Shown in pieces: positions 1-4,512 of a stretch of DNA of 5,361 nucleotides (position 1 is its first letter; each line of letters starts with the position of its first letter). The translations under genes were made by a program, and so were the position numbers. This DNA is from Deltaproteobacteria bacterium RIFCSPLOWO2_12_FULL_60_16. Lineage in GTDB: Bacteria; Desulfobacterota; Binatia; UBA9968. The notes under the pieces are model-generated. The model had not been told where the DNA came from, did not search any database, and saw nothing but the letters and a program-made list of their open reading frames with translations. The stretch is from assembly GCA_001798565.1 (NCBI GenBank), contig MGSR01000191.1:1-5361 (forward strand). Reading direction: 5' to 3'.

Positions 1-64
1 CCGTGAGGGCCGAGAGTAGAATCAGCCAAAGGGAGGCAAAAGCCAGGGCCTTACATCCTGCCAT
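1..64 (-). CDS. Start of an exported or membrane protein, cut by the left window edge
   Basis: Only 21 codons are visible. An ATG at 62-64 opens a frame without stops to the window edge. It reads MAGCKALAFASLW, followed by further hydrophobic residues (LILLSAL), which has the shape of a signal peptide or first membrane helix: a short N-region with one Lys, then a hydrophobic core. The start lies inside the last codons of the CYCxC gene (14-nt overlap), which matches the tight packing elsewhere in the array and suggests translational coupling. The ribosome site is weak (GAAAG just upstream), so the exact start is uncertain. The family cannot be told from this fragment. The call rests on the signal-like sequence and the context. 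Confidence 0.5.
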   Translation of the reverse strand, partial: MAGCKALAFASLWLILLSALT

Positions 65-518
65 ACTTTCGATCGATCTGGCTGCGAATTTCCGCGACGC
101 TATAGCCTTGCTTCGTGTTTTGAGACGCATCCAGCGCCTCGTTTTGACAATAATTCTCTCAGGTCGCCGCGTGGCTATCGACGAAGCAAGAGAGAAGGGT
201 AAGGTGCCCCATGTGTTTATCGCATTCGCAATAGCAATAGAGCCGATCGAGAACGTCGGGAATCTCCTGAGCCACTTGATAAGCTGTCGCTGTCTTTCCG
301 ACAAAAAGGGCAGGAGAAAGAGGCGTCCTGGTTTCGCGTCTCACGTATCCGCTGGAAGCAGTTCCCTCAGCCGCCGAATAACGGGTTGGTACCCTTGTGT
401 TGACTCGACTCCAGGTCAGAAGTCCAGCGGCCAGCACAACGGCCATGCCCCCAAGGTAAAGCCGTTTTTTCTTGCGAGACAACCTCCGAGTTTTGTTTTC
501 CTTCCTCTTTTTACCCAT
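51..518 (-). CDS. CYCxC (PCYCGC-like) family membrane-anchored protein, probable selenoprotein with in-frame UGA
   Basis: This is read as 155 residues, with the TGA at 159-161 decoded as selenocysteine (residue 120). The N-terminus is very basic (GKKRKENKTRRLSRKKKR) and is followed by one membrane segment at about 20-36, so the rest should lie outside the membrane. The family signature is YCYCEC (Cys 95, 97, 99), then MGH, then LLSCFVDSHAAT (Cys111, His116). After the TGA the same frame continues ENYCQNEALDAS... and ends KYGRM at a TAA at 51-53, including Cys124. From memory, CYCxC/PCYCGC proteins carry a C-terminal HAxxC..C segment after the Cys cluster, which puts the UGA on a family Cys, four residues after His116. 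The ATG at 516-518 directly abuts the stop of the gene before it (TGAATG), with AAAGGAG upstream as ribosome site. The family's role is not settled; metal or redox binding is an inference. The alternative is a true stop giving a 119-residue protein, or a nonsense mutation. Confidence 0.82.
122..140 (-). promoter_or_regulatory. Predicted bacterial SECIS hairpin downstream of the UGA
   Basis: The minus strand reads GAGGCGCTGGATGCGTCTC. Positions 140-134 pair with 128-122 in a 7-bp stem with one G-U wobble, closing a 5-nt loop UGGAU (133-129). The loop begins 25 nt after the UGA. Bacterial SECIS elements, as generally described, are short hairpins inside the coding region, with the apical loop about 16-37 nt from the UGA and a G in the first two loop positions. 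This hairpin meets both conditions (G at loop position 2). It would recruit SelB carrying Sec-tRNA. It has been folded only by eye. Confidence 0.72.
159..161 (-). other. In-frame TGA, predicted selenocysteine codon
   Basis: This TGA follows the Thr codon of the HAAT motif in the CYCxC gene. Thirty-five open codons follow in the same frame before a TAA, and their translation (ENYCQNEAL, later YSVAEIRSQIDRKYG) looks like the natural C-terminus of this family and not random read-through. A hairpin suited to SECIS function lies 18 nt downstream. Reading it as Sec is an inference. A plain stop would leave the protein without its last Cys and the amphipathic tail. Confidence 0.8.
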
Positions 519-968
519 TCAGAGTTTCTCCTTTCCCTTAAGCTCCCAGCGAAAAGAGCGTTCTTTGACTCCGGCAATGTTTTTGATGACAAGCTCCAGC
601 CGCTTAGCCCCAGAAGCAGATTTTGGAAAAGCGAGAGTAACTTCGCGGTGATGGCCTGCCCCTTTGTTCTCCATTTGCGTCGGCTGATAATCCTTACCCG
701 CCTCGTCCCGCAGGAAAGTTAGGTTCTTGAGATCGAAAGCATCAAGATCCACTGAGTGGGTATCCAAGACCACTTGAAAACGCGGGCCCTCTGGGCCTCC
801 AGGATTGAGATAGCTCACTTTTACTGTGACGCCTCCTCCAGAATGAGTGCGAGTCAACCCGGCCGCCGCCGCCCCGAAACTCTGACCGGCGCCACTCAGA
901 CCGATCAGGATTACCCCGCTCAGTAACAGCAGAGCCTGACTTTTCGTTCTCCTTACAATATCCGCCAT
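519..968 (-). CDS. Exported small protein of unknown function with predicted beta-sandwich-like body
   Basis: This protein has 149 residues. The N-terminus has basic residues (RRTK), then a hydrophobic core at about 11-25 and small residues to about 36 (GAGQSFGAAAAG), which is a good signal peptide. The mature part is rich in alternating beta-type segments: GVTVKVSYLNP at 46-56, FQVVLDTHSVDLDAFDL at 64-80, LTFLRDEAGKDYQP at 83-96, GHHREVTLAFP at 105-115, and LELVIKNIAGVKERSFRWEL near the end. His71 and the His106-His107 pair could bind metal, but this is not shown. I recall similar VVLDTHSVDLD...GHHR proteins among unannotated bacterial proteins but cannot name a family. The ATG at 966-968 is chosen because AAGGAGGT sits 7 nt upstream; an upstream ATG at 1013 lacks this. 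It ends directly against the CYCxC gene, so the two are probably co-translated. Confidence 0.85.
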   Translation of the reverse strand: MADIVRRTKSQALLLLSGVILIGLSGAGQSFGAAAAGLTRTHSGGGVTVKVSYLNPGGPEGPRFQVVLDTHSVDLDAFDLKNLTFLRDEAGKDYQPTQMENKGAGHHREVTLAFPKSASGAKRLELVIKNIAGVKERSFRWELKGKEKL

Positions 969-975
969 GATGTTG

Positions 976-983
976 ACCTCCTT
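976..983 (-). promoter_or_regulatory. Shine-Dalgarno site deciding the start at 968
   Basis: The minus strand reads AAGGAGGT, a full match to the anti-Shine-Dalgarno core, 7 nt before the ATG at 966-968. It argues against the longer frame that begins at 1013, which would place this site inside the coding region and add a non-signal-like N-terminus. Confidence 0.8.
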
Positions 984-1009
984 CTTTGTTTGCCAGAGTT
1001 CAATTCCAT

Positions 1010-1663
1010 TCATACTTCGTTTCTCCGCATAGCACCGCCAAAACCCGGGAAGAAAGCCGGAGTCGCGGCGGCATAGCGCCGGTAGTCTTCAACAAACTCC
1101 CCCAGCACCTCTTGCTCCTCTCTGTGCGCTAGCCAGACGTACATTGTCACCAGTATAGGGAACATGATTAGCGTGATAAGTGTCGGCCACTGAAGCAAGA
1201 ACCCAAGCATGATCAACATAAATCCGGCGTACTGGGGATGGCGTGCATAAGCGTAGGGGCCGCTGGTTGCGAGCGTGCGGGTGCGTTGTGCCTCGTAGAG
1301 TACCCTCCAGGCAGATGCGATCAGGATAAAGCCGCCGAGTATCAGCAGATCGCTGACCAGATGGAGTGGGTTAGCGTGAGGATCGCCCTCCAAACCCAGC
1401 AACGTCTGCCACAGGTGGCCGGCGTCGTGGGAAAAGACATCGAGGCCAGGATAGCGATTCCCGAACCAGGCTGAAAGCAGATAGATGGTTAACGGGAAGC
1501 CATACATCTCAGTAAACAGCGCAACGATAAAGGCAGAGAAGGCGCCGAAAGAACGCCAGTCCCGCCTGGTCCGCGGCTTAGTAAAGCTAAAGGCGAAGAT
1601 GATAAACACCGCTGCGTTGATGATTACCACCGGCCAAAGGCCATATGCCGATGCGTCATCCAT
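1010..1663 (-). CDS. Isoprenylcysteine carboxyl methyltransferase / phospholipid methyltransferase-like membrane protein
   Basis: This protein has 217 residues with several membrane helices (about 8-27, 41-65, 102-118 and 145-178). The C-terminal half carries the ICMT/PEMT-superfamily signature: SGPYAYARHPQY (134-145), a hydrophobic pair of helices, then HREEQEVLGEFVEDYRRY (180-197) with the paired Glu 182-183, and a final TPAFFPGF. In this superfamily these residues bind S-adenosylmethionine within the membrane, and the enzymes methylate a thiol, carboxyl or amine on a lipid-like substrate. Bacterial members are common, and those beside metal-resistance genes have no proven substrate. The ATG at 1661-1663 follows AAGGAGAT at ideal spacing and overlaps the end of the upstream His-tailed gene by 8 nt. 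A longer frame from 1729 exists but ignores this ribosome site. The fold call is sure; the substrate is unknown. Confidence 0.9.
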   Translation of the reverse strand: MDDASAYGLWPVVIINAAVFIIFAFSFTKPRTRRDWRSFGAFSAFIVALFTEMYGFPLTIYLLSAWFGNRYPGLDVFSHDAGHLWQTLLGLEGDPHANPLHLVSDLLILGGFILIASAWRVLYEAQRTRTLATSGPYAYARHPQYAGFMLIMLGFLLQWPTLITLIMFPILVTMYVWLAHREEQEVLGEFVEDYRRYAAATPAFFPGFGGAMRRNEV

Positions 1664-1907
1664 TTTTATCTCCTTCAGGACCGTGCTTGTGGTCGCTACC
1701 ATGACCGGCATGGCCGCTACGCCCCCCATGCATTAACTGGTGCAGTAAGGGACAAGCCAATAGCAATAGGTAAGGCAAAATTCCGAAGAAATGCGCGGTA
1801 TGCTCGGTCACGAGAAAGAAGGCGGCGATGGCAAGGAAAGCAGACATCACCAGACCCACCCGAGATCGGAGCCACGCACTTGTCCGAGATCGCTCGTGAC
1901 CGGTCAT
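1656..1907 (-). CDS. DUF2933-like small membrane protein with His-rich tail
   Basis: This protein has 83 residues. A short basic N-terminus leads into two hydrophobic segments (about 17-34 and 39-56). The second, FFGILPYLLLLACPLLHQLMH, resembles the DUF2933 pattern in which a membrane segment with a Cys-Pro and a Met-His motif is followed by a Gly/His tail. The tail (HGGRSGHAGHGSDHKHG) holds His 60, 66, 69, 73 and 75 and should bind Cu, Zn or a similar ion, though on which side of the membrane is unclear. Such proteins often lie beside copper-ATPase and heavy-metal efflux genes; their function is not established. The ATG at 1907 has a G-rich but imperfect ribosome site (GGGGGGAA). A Met at residue 21 is a less likely start because it would cut the first helix. 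The last codons overlap the methyltransferase gene by 8 nt. Confidence 0.85.
   Translation of the reverse strand: MTGHERSRTSAWLRSRVGLVMSAFLAIAAFFLVTEHTAHFFGILPYLLLLACPLLHQLMHGGRSGHAGHGSDHKHGPEGDKNG
1668..1675 (-). promoter_or_regulatory. Shine-Dalgarno site deciding the start at 1663
   Basis: AAGGAGAT on the minus strand, with GGAG 6 nt before the ATG. It lies within the last codons of the DUF2933-like gene, so ribosomes finishing that gene stop 8 nt past this start, which suits coupled translation. Confidence 0.75.
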
Positions 1908-1939
1908 AAGTCGTTCCCCCCGTCAAGCACATCACAAGG

Positions 1940-2389
1940 CTATCTGCGCGCCCCGGAAAATCTGACTACTTTGCTTCCTATGTACGCGATGCCGGCCGCG
2001 TTCGAAGCCAGGCCGAACCAAAAAAGCTCAATCTGATACTGGGCAACCACCGTGACAAAGCCGGCAATGCCGATGAATGGCAAAATATTGGTCAGATAGT
2101 GAGTGCAGCAAGAGATCATGGCAGCGGTCGATGTCGTCCCAGACACGGCAAGGACCTTTCCTGAAGCATCGCCTCGATGGATGGCTCGCCTGAGATAAGT
2201 GTAGAGCCCGATTTGGATTCCAAAGCCCAAAGCCAGGCTCACGATGAAATACCAAAACGTGTAGAATTGATCGAGGGTGAAATCCCAACCTGAAACAGCC
2301 GTCAGGATCAAAAGGTATGCGCCCACGAGAGTCAACGCTCCCAGAATTCCTGTCACTGACGCACTAAAAATTACGTTTAATCGGCTCAT
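1940..2389 (-). CDS. Four-helix membrane protein with Cys-Cys-x-His motif, unknown function
   Basis: This protein has 149 residues and four probable membrane helices (about 8-32, 44-66, 86-114 and 117-138). The third helix begins SGTTSTAAMISCCTHYLTNI, with Cys94-Cys95 and His97 buried in or near the membrane, then LPFIGIAG. The loop between helices 2 and 3 is basic (RRAIHRGDASGK). A vicinal Cys pair plus His inside a helix is a plausible soft-metal (Cu, Hg, Zn) path or redox site, as Cys pairs are in MerT-type transporters. There is no clear MerT similarity, so this is inference from residues and neighbours. I recall unnamed proteins with similar CC-x-H helices but no named family. The ATG at 2389 has only a weak ribosome site, and a gap of 70 bases separates it from the NfeD-like gene. 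Confidence 0.85.
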   Translation of the reverse strand: MSRLNVIFSASVTGILGALTLVGAYLLILTAVSGWDFTLDQFYTFWYFIVSLALGFGIQIGLYTYLRRAIHRGDASGKVLAVSGTTSTAAMISCCTHYLTNILPFIGIAGFVTVVAQYQIELFWFGLASNAAGIAYIGSKVVRFSGARR

Positions 2390-2459
2390 ATGCTTTGTCT
2401 GTTTCTACTAGCCCTTTGGATTTACGGAGCACCAAGTCAAAAGAAGGCGCCCCAAATTT

Positions 2460-2852
2460 TCAGCGGCGCGCACCCTCTCGACCACTTGTGGCCTGATTTT
2501 GACGCCTCAGCCGTTTTCGGACTGCAAGTTCCATCCTCTTCAACCCTATGACTTCCACAGATTCGCCGACTGAAAGAGCGTCGTCGCAGATGGCGTCCCA
2601 GATCTCGCCTTTAACAAACACTTTGTGCGTTCTCTTTCCGTTCTGGATGACCTGGCCAACCGCACCTATCATTCCCTCTACGCCGGTCGTTACCGGACGG
2701 TGCATATCCCTCCAGATCAGCCAGTAAAGGAGCGCGCATATGAGCAAGATAAGGAAGTAAAGTAGGATCGCCTGCTCCAAAGGCAGAAACAAAAAGAGGA
2801 GTAAGGAAACGAACGGAAGCACAAAGAGAATGTGACACATAGCCCTTGTCAT
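2460..2852 (-). CDS. Short NfeD-like membrane protein
   Basis: This protein has 130 residues from the chosen start. Two adjoining membrane helices (about 5-24 and 27-48) are followed by the soluble NfeD-type OB-fold domain at about 56-112: TTGVEGMIGAVGQVI, GKRTHKVFVKGEIWDAI and VGESVEVIGLKRMELAVRK, with the typical Gly-x-Gly turns and the 'V.VKGE.WDA' strand. The tail is basic (RKRLRRQNQ). NfeD-C proteins are thought to act in membrane quality control, often with stomatin/SPFH partners; no such partner is seen here. The ATG at 2850-2852 is chosen because it shares ATGA with the stop of the 22-residue peptide gene just upstream. Two other in-frame ATGs are possible: 2882 (no ribosome site) and 2840 (preceded by AAGG). 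The start is uncertain but the family is clear. Confidence 0.85.
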   Translation of the reverse strand: MTRAMCHILFVLPFVSLLLFLFLPLEQAILLYFLILLICALLYWLIWRDMHRPVTTGVEGMIGAVGQVIQNGKRTHKVFVKGEIWDAICDDALSVGESVEVIGLKRMELAVRKRLRRQNQATSGREGARR

Positions 2853-2917
2853 TCGAATTTGTCGTGATGACCGCAAGGGCATTTGGCTATGACATTGGGA
2901 TTGTTGACCTTACCCAC
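2849..2917 (-). CDS. 22-residue Cys/His micro-protein (CPCGHHD motif), candidate small gene
   Basis: A GTG at 2915-2917 opens a frame of 22 codons closed by TGA at 2849-2851. The second half reads NVIAKCPCGHHDKFE, with Cys13, Cys15, His17 and His18, a compact possible metal-binding or redox knuckle. Three sequence facts support translation: GGAGG lies 5 nt before the GTG (minus strand GGGAGGAAAGA then GTG); the GTG overlaps the rhodanese stop by 8 nt (GTGGGTAA), the same overlap as at two other junctions in this array; and its TGA overlaps an ATG of the NfeD-like gene as ATGA. Without this frame the strong ribosome site would have no gene to serve. Chance remains possible at this length, and a leader-peptide role controlling the NfeD gene is an alternative. 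I recognise no family. Confidence 0.55.
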   Translation of the reverse strand: MGKVNNPNVIAKCPCGHHDKFE

Positions 2918-3386
2918 TCTTTCCTCCCTGGCGTTTGTCTAGCAGAGGAAAACCCTTCTTCTGCCATTCACGCATGCCCTCTTTTAAATTCCAGACGTTC
3001 CTATAGCCCAGCCTCACCATTGTCTCAGCGGCAATGGCACTCATTCGGCCGCTCATGCAGTAAAGCACTATCTTGGCATCCCTGGACTGGGGAAGTTTGT
3101 CGAGACGTTTCTCGACCTCGTTATAGGGGATAAAGGCATCAGTCCGGAGGAGCTCGCCCTCGTAGGGGATATGGACGTTGATGAGCCGGAAGTCCTTCTT
3201 CCGAAGCATGCGCGAAAGTTCCTCTGATCCAATATCGCGGTAACTGCCTCCCCTCACTTCTACGCGCTCTCCCTCTTCTGATTGACGTAGCCCCTGCGAC
3301 CCGCTCTGCCCAGCAACAGGAAGGGGCCATCCGGGCAACATTATGGTGAGCGACACGAGAGCGAACCAGATCTTTAGCTTTTCCAC
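2910..3386 (-). CDS. Exported single-domain rhodanese-like sulfurtransferase
   Basis: This protein has 158 residues. The N-terminus (VEKLKIWFALVSLTIMLPGW, then PLPVAG) is a signal peptide, so the domain should be periplasmic. The rhodanese domain runs at about 50-147: DIGSEELSRML, DFRLINVHIPYEGELLRTDAFIPYNEV (the substrate-facing 'A.IP' segment), KIVLYCMSGRMS with catalytic Cys110 in a CxSGRMS loop, then AAETMVRLGYRNVWNLKEGMREW. The domain is full-length and the active Cys is present. It could move sulfane sulfur or reduce/bind thiophilic metals; the actual acceptor is unknown. The GTG at 3384-3386 is chosen since GAGAGGAAA lies just upstream; a longer frame to 3476 would overlap the DUF5676 gene and bury the signal peptide. 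Its 3' end overlaps the 22-residue gene by 8 nt. Confidence 0.92.
   Translation of the reverse strand: MEKLKIWFALVSLTIMLPGWPLPVAGQSGSQGLRQSEEGERVEVRGGSYRDIGSEELSRMLRKKDFRLINVHIPYEGELLRTDAFIPYNEVEKRLDKLPQSRDAKIVLYCMSGRMSAIAAETMVRLGYRNVWNLKEGMREWQKKGFPLLDKRQGGKSG
2923..2927 (-). promoter_or_regulatory. Strong Shine-Dalgarno site before the 22-residue gene
   Basis: The minus strand carries GGAGG within AGGGAGGAAAGA, inside the last codons of the rhodanese gene and 5 nt before a GTG. It is too far (about 70 nt) from the NfeD-like ATG to serve it directly, so it marks the GTG at 2917 as a real start or is a coincidence of the Gly-Gly-Lys codons. Confidence 0.6.
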
Positions 3387-3423
3387 GGTATTTTCCTCTC
3401 TTCTTGCAGCAAACTTCCAGCCT

Positions 3424-3678
3424 TCACGCCCAGCGGTTATACAGCCAAGCCATGACAGCAGCCAAGACAGATGCACCTATGCTAAGAGCGAGAAGACCAG
3501 CAAAAAAGCTTGCCCAGGTGATCGGCCGCACGAGACCGGTTAGGTCAACGTGAAGGAGATAACTGAGTAGAGCTGCTGTGGCCTCAGGAGCTACGGCAAC
3601 GAAGAATGCGCAAATCGCAAACACGACTGCTGTGACGATTCCAACGGCACGGGCCAACGCCCAGACGTTCAGCTTCAT
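3424..3678 (-). CDS. DUF5676-like small membrane protein
   Basis: This protein has 84 residues with two membrane helices (about 9-30 and 54-78) and little else. It begins MKLNVWALARAVGIVTAVVF and has a central loop PEATAALLSYLLHVDLTG, an arrangement I associate with the DUF5676 family of two-helix proteins often found beside copper or heavy-metal genes. No metal ligands are obvious. The ATG at 3676-3678 follows CAGAGGAA at about 7 nt. A longer frame back to 3861 would run through the 3' end of the Spy-like gene and is not supported. Function is unknown. Confidence 0.85.
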   Translation of the reverse strand: MKLNVWALARAVGIVTAVVFAICAFFVAVAPEATAALLSYLLHVDLTGLVRPITWASFFAGLLALSIGASVLAAVMAWLYNRWA

Positions 3679-3721
3679 GCTCCGATTCCTCTGAATCGCG
3701 TTTAATCTTTCATTATCGTCG

Positions 3722-4225
3722 TTATCCCCTCCTCCGAGGACGCGGCCCACTCTGGCTGAGAAGGGTCTGGAGCCGGTCCTGTTGCTCACGGGTGAGGAGA
3801 GCCCTGCCCTGATCAATTGCCTTGATCCGATCCAAGCGGAGAGCCACCGTAATCCCTTCAATCTTTCGGAGGGTTGCCTCTACCTTAGATAGATCCAGCG
3901 GCGTTTGTCTCAGCAATCCATCCAGCTCTTGTTCCGCAGCCTGTAGCTCTGTGATTCTTGGGCCAGCCTCCTGCTGGAACTCCGAGCGGATAACTTCAAG
4001 AGAGCGGACCTGCTCGGCCGAGAGACTTAGATCCTGCTTATTTTCGAGCATAAAGGTAATGAGTGGCCTATCAGCCGAAGCTTGAGGGAAGCCCCTCATT
4101 CCGCGGCCTGATCCCATCATGCCCGGACCCATCATCTGACCTTCTGGAGCTTCCTGTGCCCAGGAGAAACCCGCAACGCTGCTCAGCAGCAAAGCAAACA
4201 ACATAACTAATGTCTTCGTTCTCAT
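3722..4225 (-). CDS. Spy/CpxP-like periplasmic protein (LTxxQ type heavy-metal sensor or chaperone)
   Basis: This protein has 167 residues. A signal peptide covers about 1-23 (MRTKTLVMLFALLLSSVAG, ending SWAQ). The mature start is Met/Gly-rich (GQMMGPGMMGSGRGMRG), a likely Cu+ or Ag+ site. The rest is helical, with LSAEQVRSLEVIRSEF at 68-83 and LTREQQDRLQTLL at 144-156 as the paired LTxxQ-type motifs of the Spy/CpxP/ZraP superfamily, joined by a helical hairpin (about 84-140). Members act as ATP-independent periplasmic chaperones or as metal-responsive brakes on two-component sensors; no sensor kinase lies in this window. The ATG at 4223-4225 is chosen because AAGGAGG lies 5 nt upstream; a TTG at 4240 is rejected since it would put that site inside the gene. 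The C-terminus is basic (PRPRRRG). Confidence 0.92.
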   Translation of the reverse strand: MRTKTLVMLFALLLSSVAGFSWAQEAPEGQMMGPGMMGSGRGMRGFPQASADRPLITFMLENKQDLSLSAEQVRSLEVIRSEFQQEAGPRITELQAAEQELDGLLRQTPLDLSKVEATLRKIEGITVALRLDRIKAIDQGRALLTREQQDRLQTLLSQSGPRPRRRG

Positions 4226-4230
4226 TTCTG

Positions 4231-4237
4231 CCTCCTT
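4231..4237 (-). promoter_or_regulatory. Shine-Dalgarno site deciding the start at 4225
   Basis: AAGGAGG on the minus strand, 5 nt before the ATG of the Spy-like gene. It removes the need for the in-frame TTG at 4240, which overlaps the site. Confidence 0.75.
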
Positions 4238-4293
4238 CAACCGTAATGGGAAAATCTACTTATGTATTCCGAAGTCACCAGATTCTCTGATCC

Positions 4294-4512
4294 TTAGCAG
4301 CAGCCCCGGCCGCTGCGCCGCGTTGTGGACCGCGCCGACTGCTCCTCGCCATGGCCCGCTTGTCCGTCGTCGCTCGCTGTCGTGCGCCGCGTCGACTCGG
4401 AACCGTGCGACCCGTGGCCGCCCATGCCGTGGCCGCCTTGGCGGAACAAGAACCACAGCACTCCGGCCCCGACCAACAGCCAGATCCAGTTCGCCTGTAA
4501 GAACTCAAGCAT
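4294..4512 (-). CDS. Small single-helix membrane protein with Gly/His tail ending Cys-Cys
   Basis: This protein has 72 residues. The N-terminus MLEFLQANWIWLLVGAGVLW forms one membrane helix (about 6-24). Next comes FRQGGHGMGGHGSHGSES, with His28, His33 and His36 and a Met, then a hydrophilic Arg/Ser/Thr stretch with one more HG (His54), and the end is GRGCC. The His/Gly cluster and terminal Cys pair suggest Cu or Zn binding near the membrane face. Proteins of this shape (short helix, 'WFLF.HGGHGMGGHG') are frequent in copper-ATPase clusters and related in style to DUF2933. The ATG at 4510-4512 follows AAAGGAGG by 8 nt; the in-frame GTG at 4521 lies within that site. It overlaps the upstream gene by 8 nt. 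The tail is visibly more GC-rich than its neighbours. Confidence 0.8.
   Translation of the reverse strand: MLEFLQANWIWLLVGAGVLWFLFRQGGHGMGGHGSHGSESTRRTTASDDGQAGHGEEQSARSTTRRSGRGCC

Noticed and set aside
159..518. CYCxC gene ending at the TGA as a 119-residue protein or a nonsense-mutated pseudogene
   Set aside because: The frame stays open with family-like sequence for 35 codons, and a SECIS-like hairpin is well placed. The shorter form remains possible but is less likely.
3..722. Long plus-strand open frame of 239 codons
   Set aside because: It is antisense to the CYCxC and 519-968 genes, has no recognisable domain and no ribosome site, and looks like a shadow of the minus-strand coding pattern.
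1717..1935. Minus-strand frame of 72 codons with several Cys, overlapping the DUF2933-like gene
   Set aside because: It is almost wholly inside the better-supported His-tailed gene, starts without a ribosome site and lacks a coherent hydrophobic or domain pattern.
2390..2459. Possible promoter (TTGACT on the minus strand) in the 70-base gap before the 1940-2389 gene
   Set aside because: No fitting -10 box lies 16-18 nt downstream, so one hexamer is not enough support.
3679..3861. N-terminal extension of the DUF5676-like protein
   Set aside because: It would overlap the Spy-like gene by about 140 nt, while the ATG at 3678 has its own ribosome site and begins a typical family N-terminus.
4226..4293. 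Possible terminator hairpin (CAGATTCTCTG) in the gap after the Cys-Cys small protein
   Set aside because: The stem has only 4 bp and no T-run follows, so it is not a credible terminator.
4275..4508. Alternative minus-strand frame rich in Cys, Arg and Ala across the GC-rich tail
   Set aside because: It is a product of GC-rich codons read out of frame. The 4294-4512 frame has the ribosome site, the membrane helix and the His motif.
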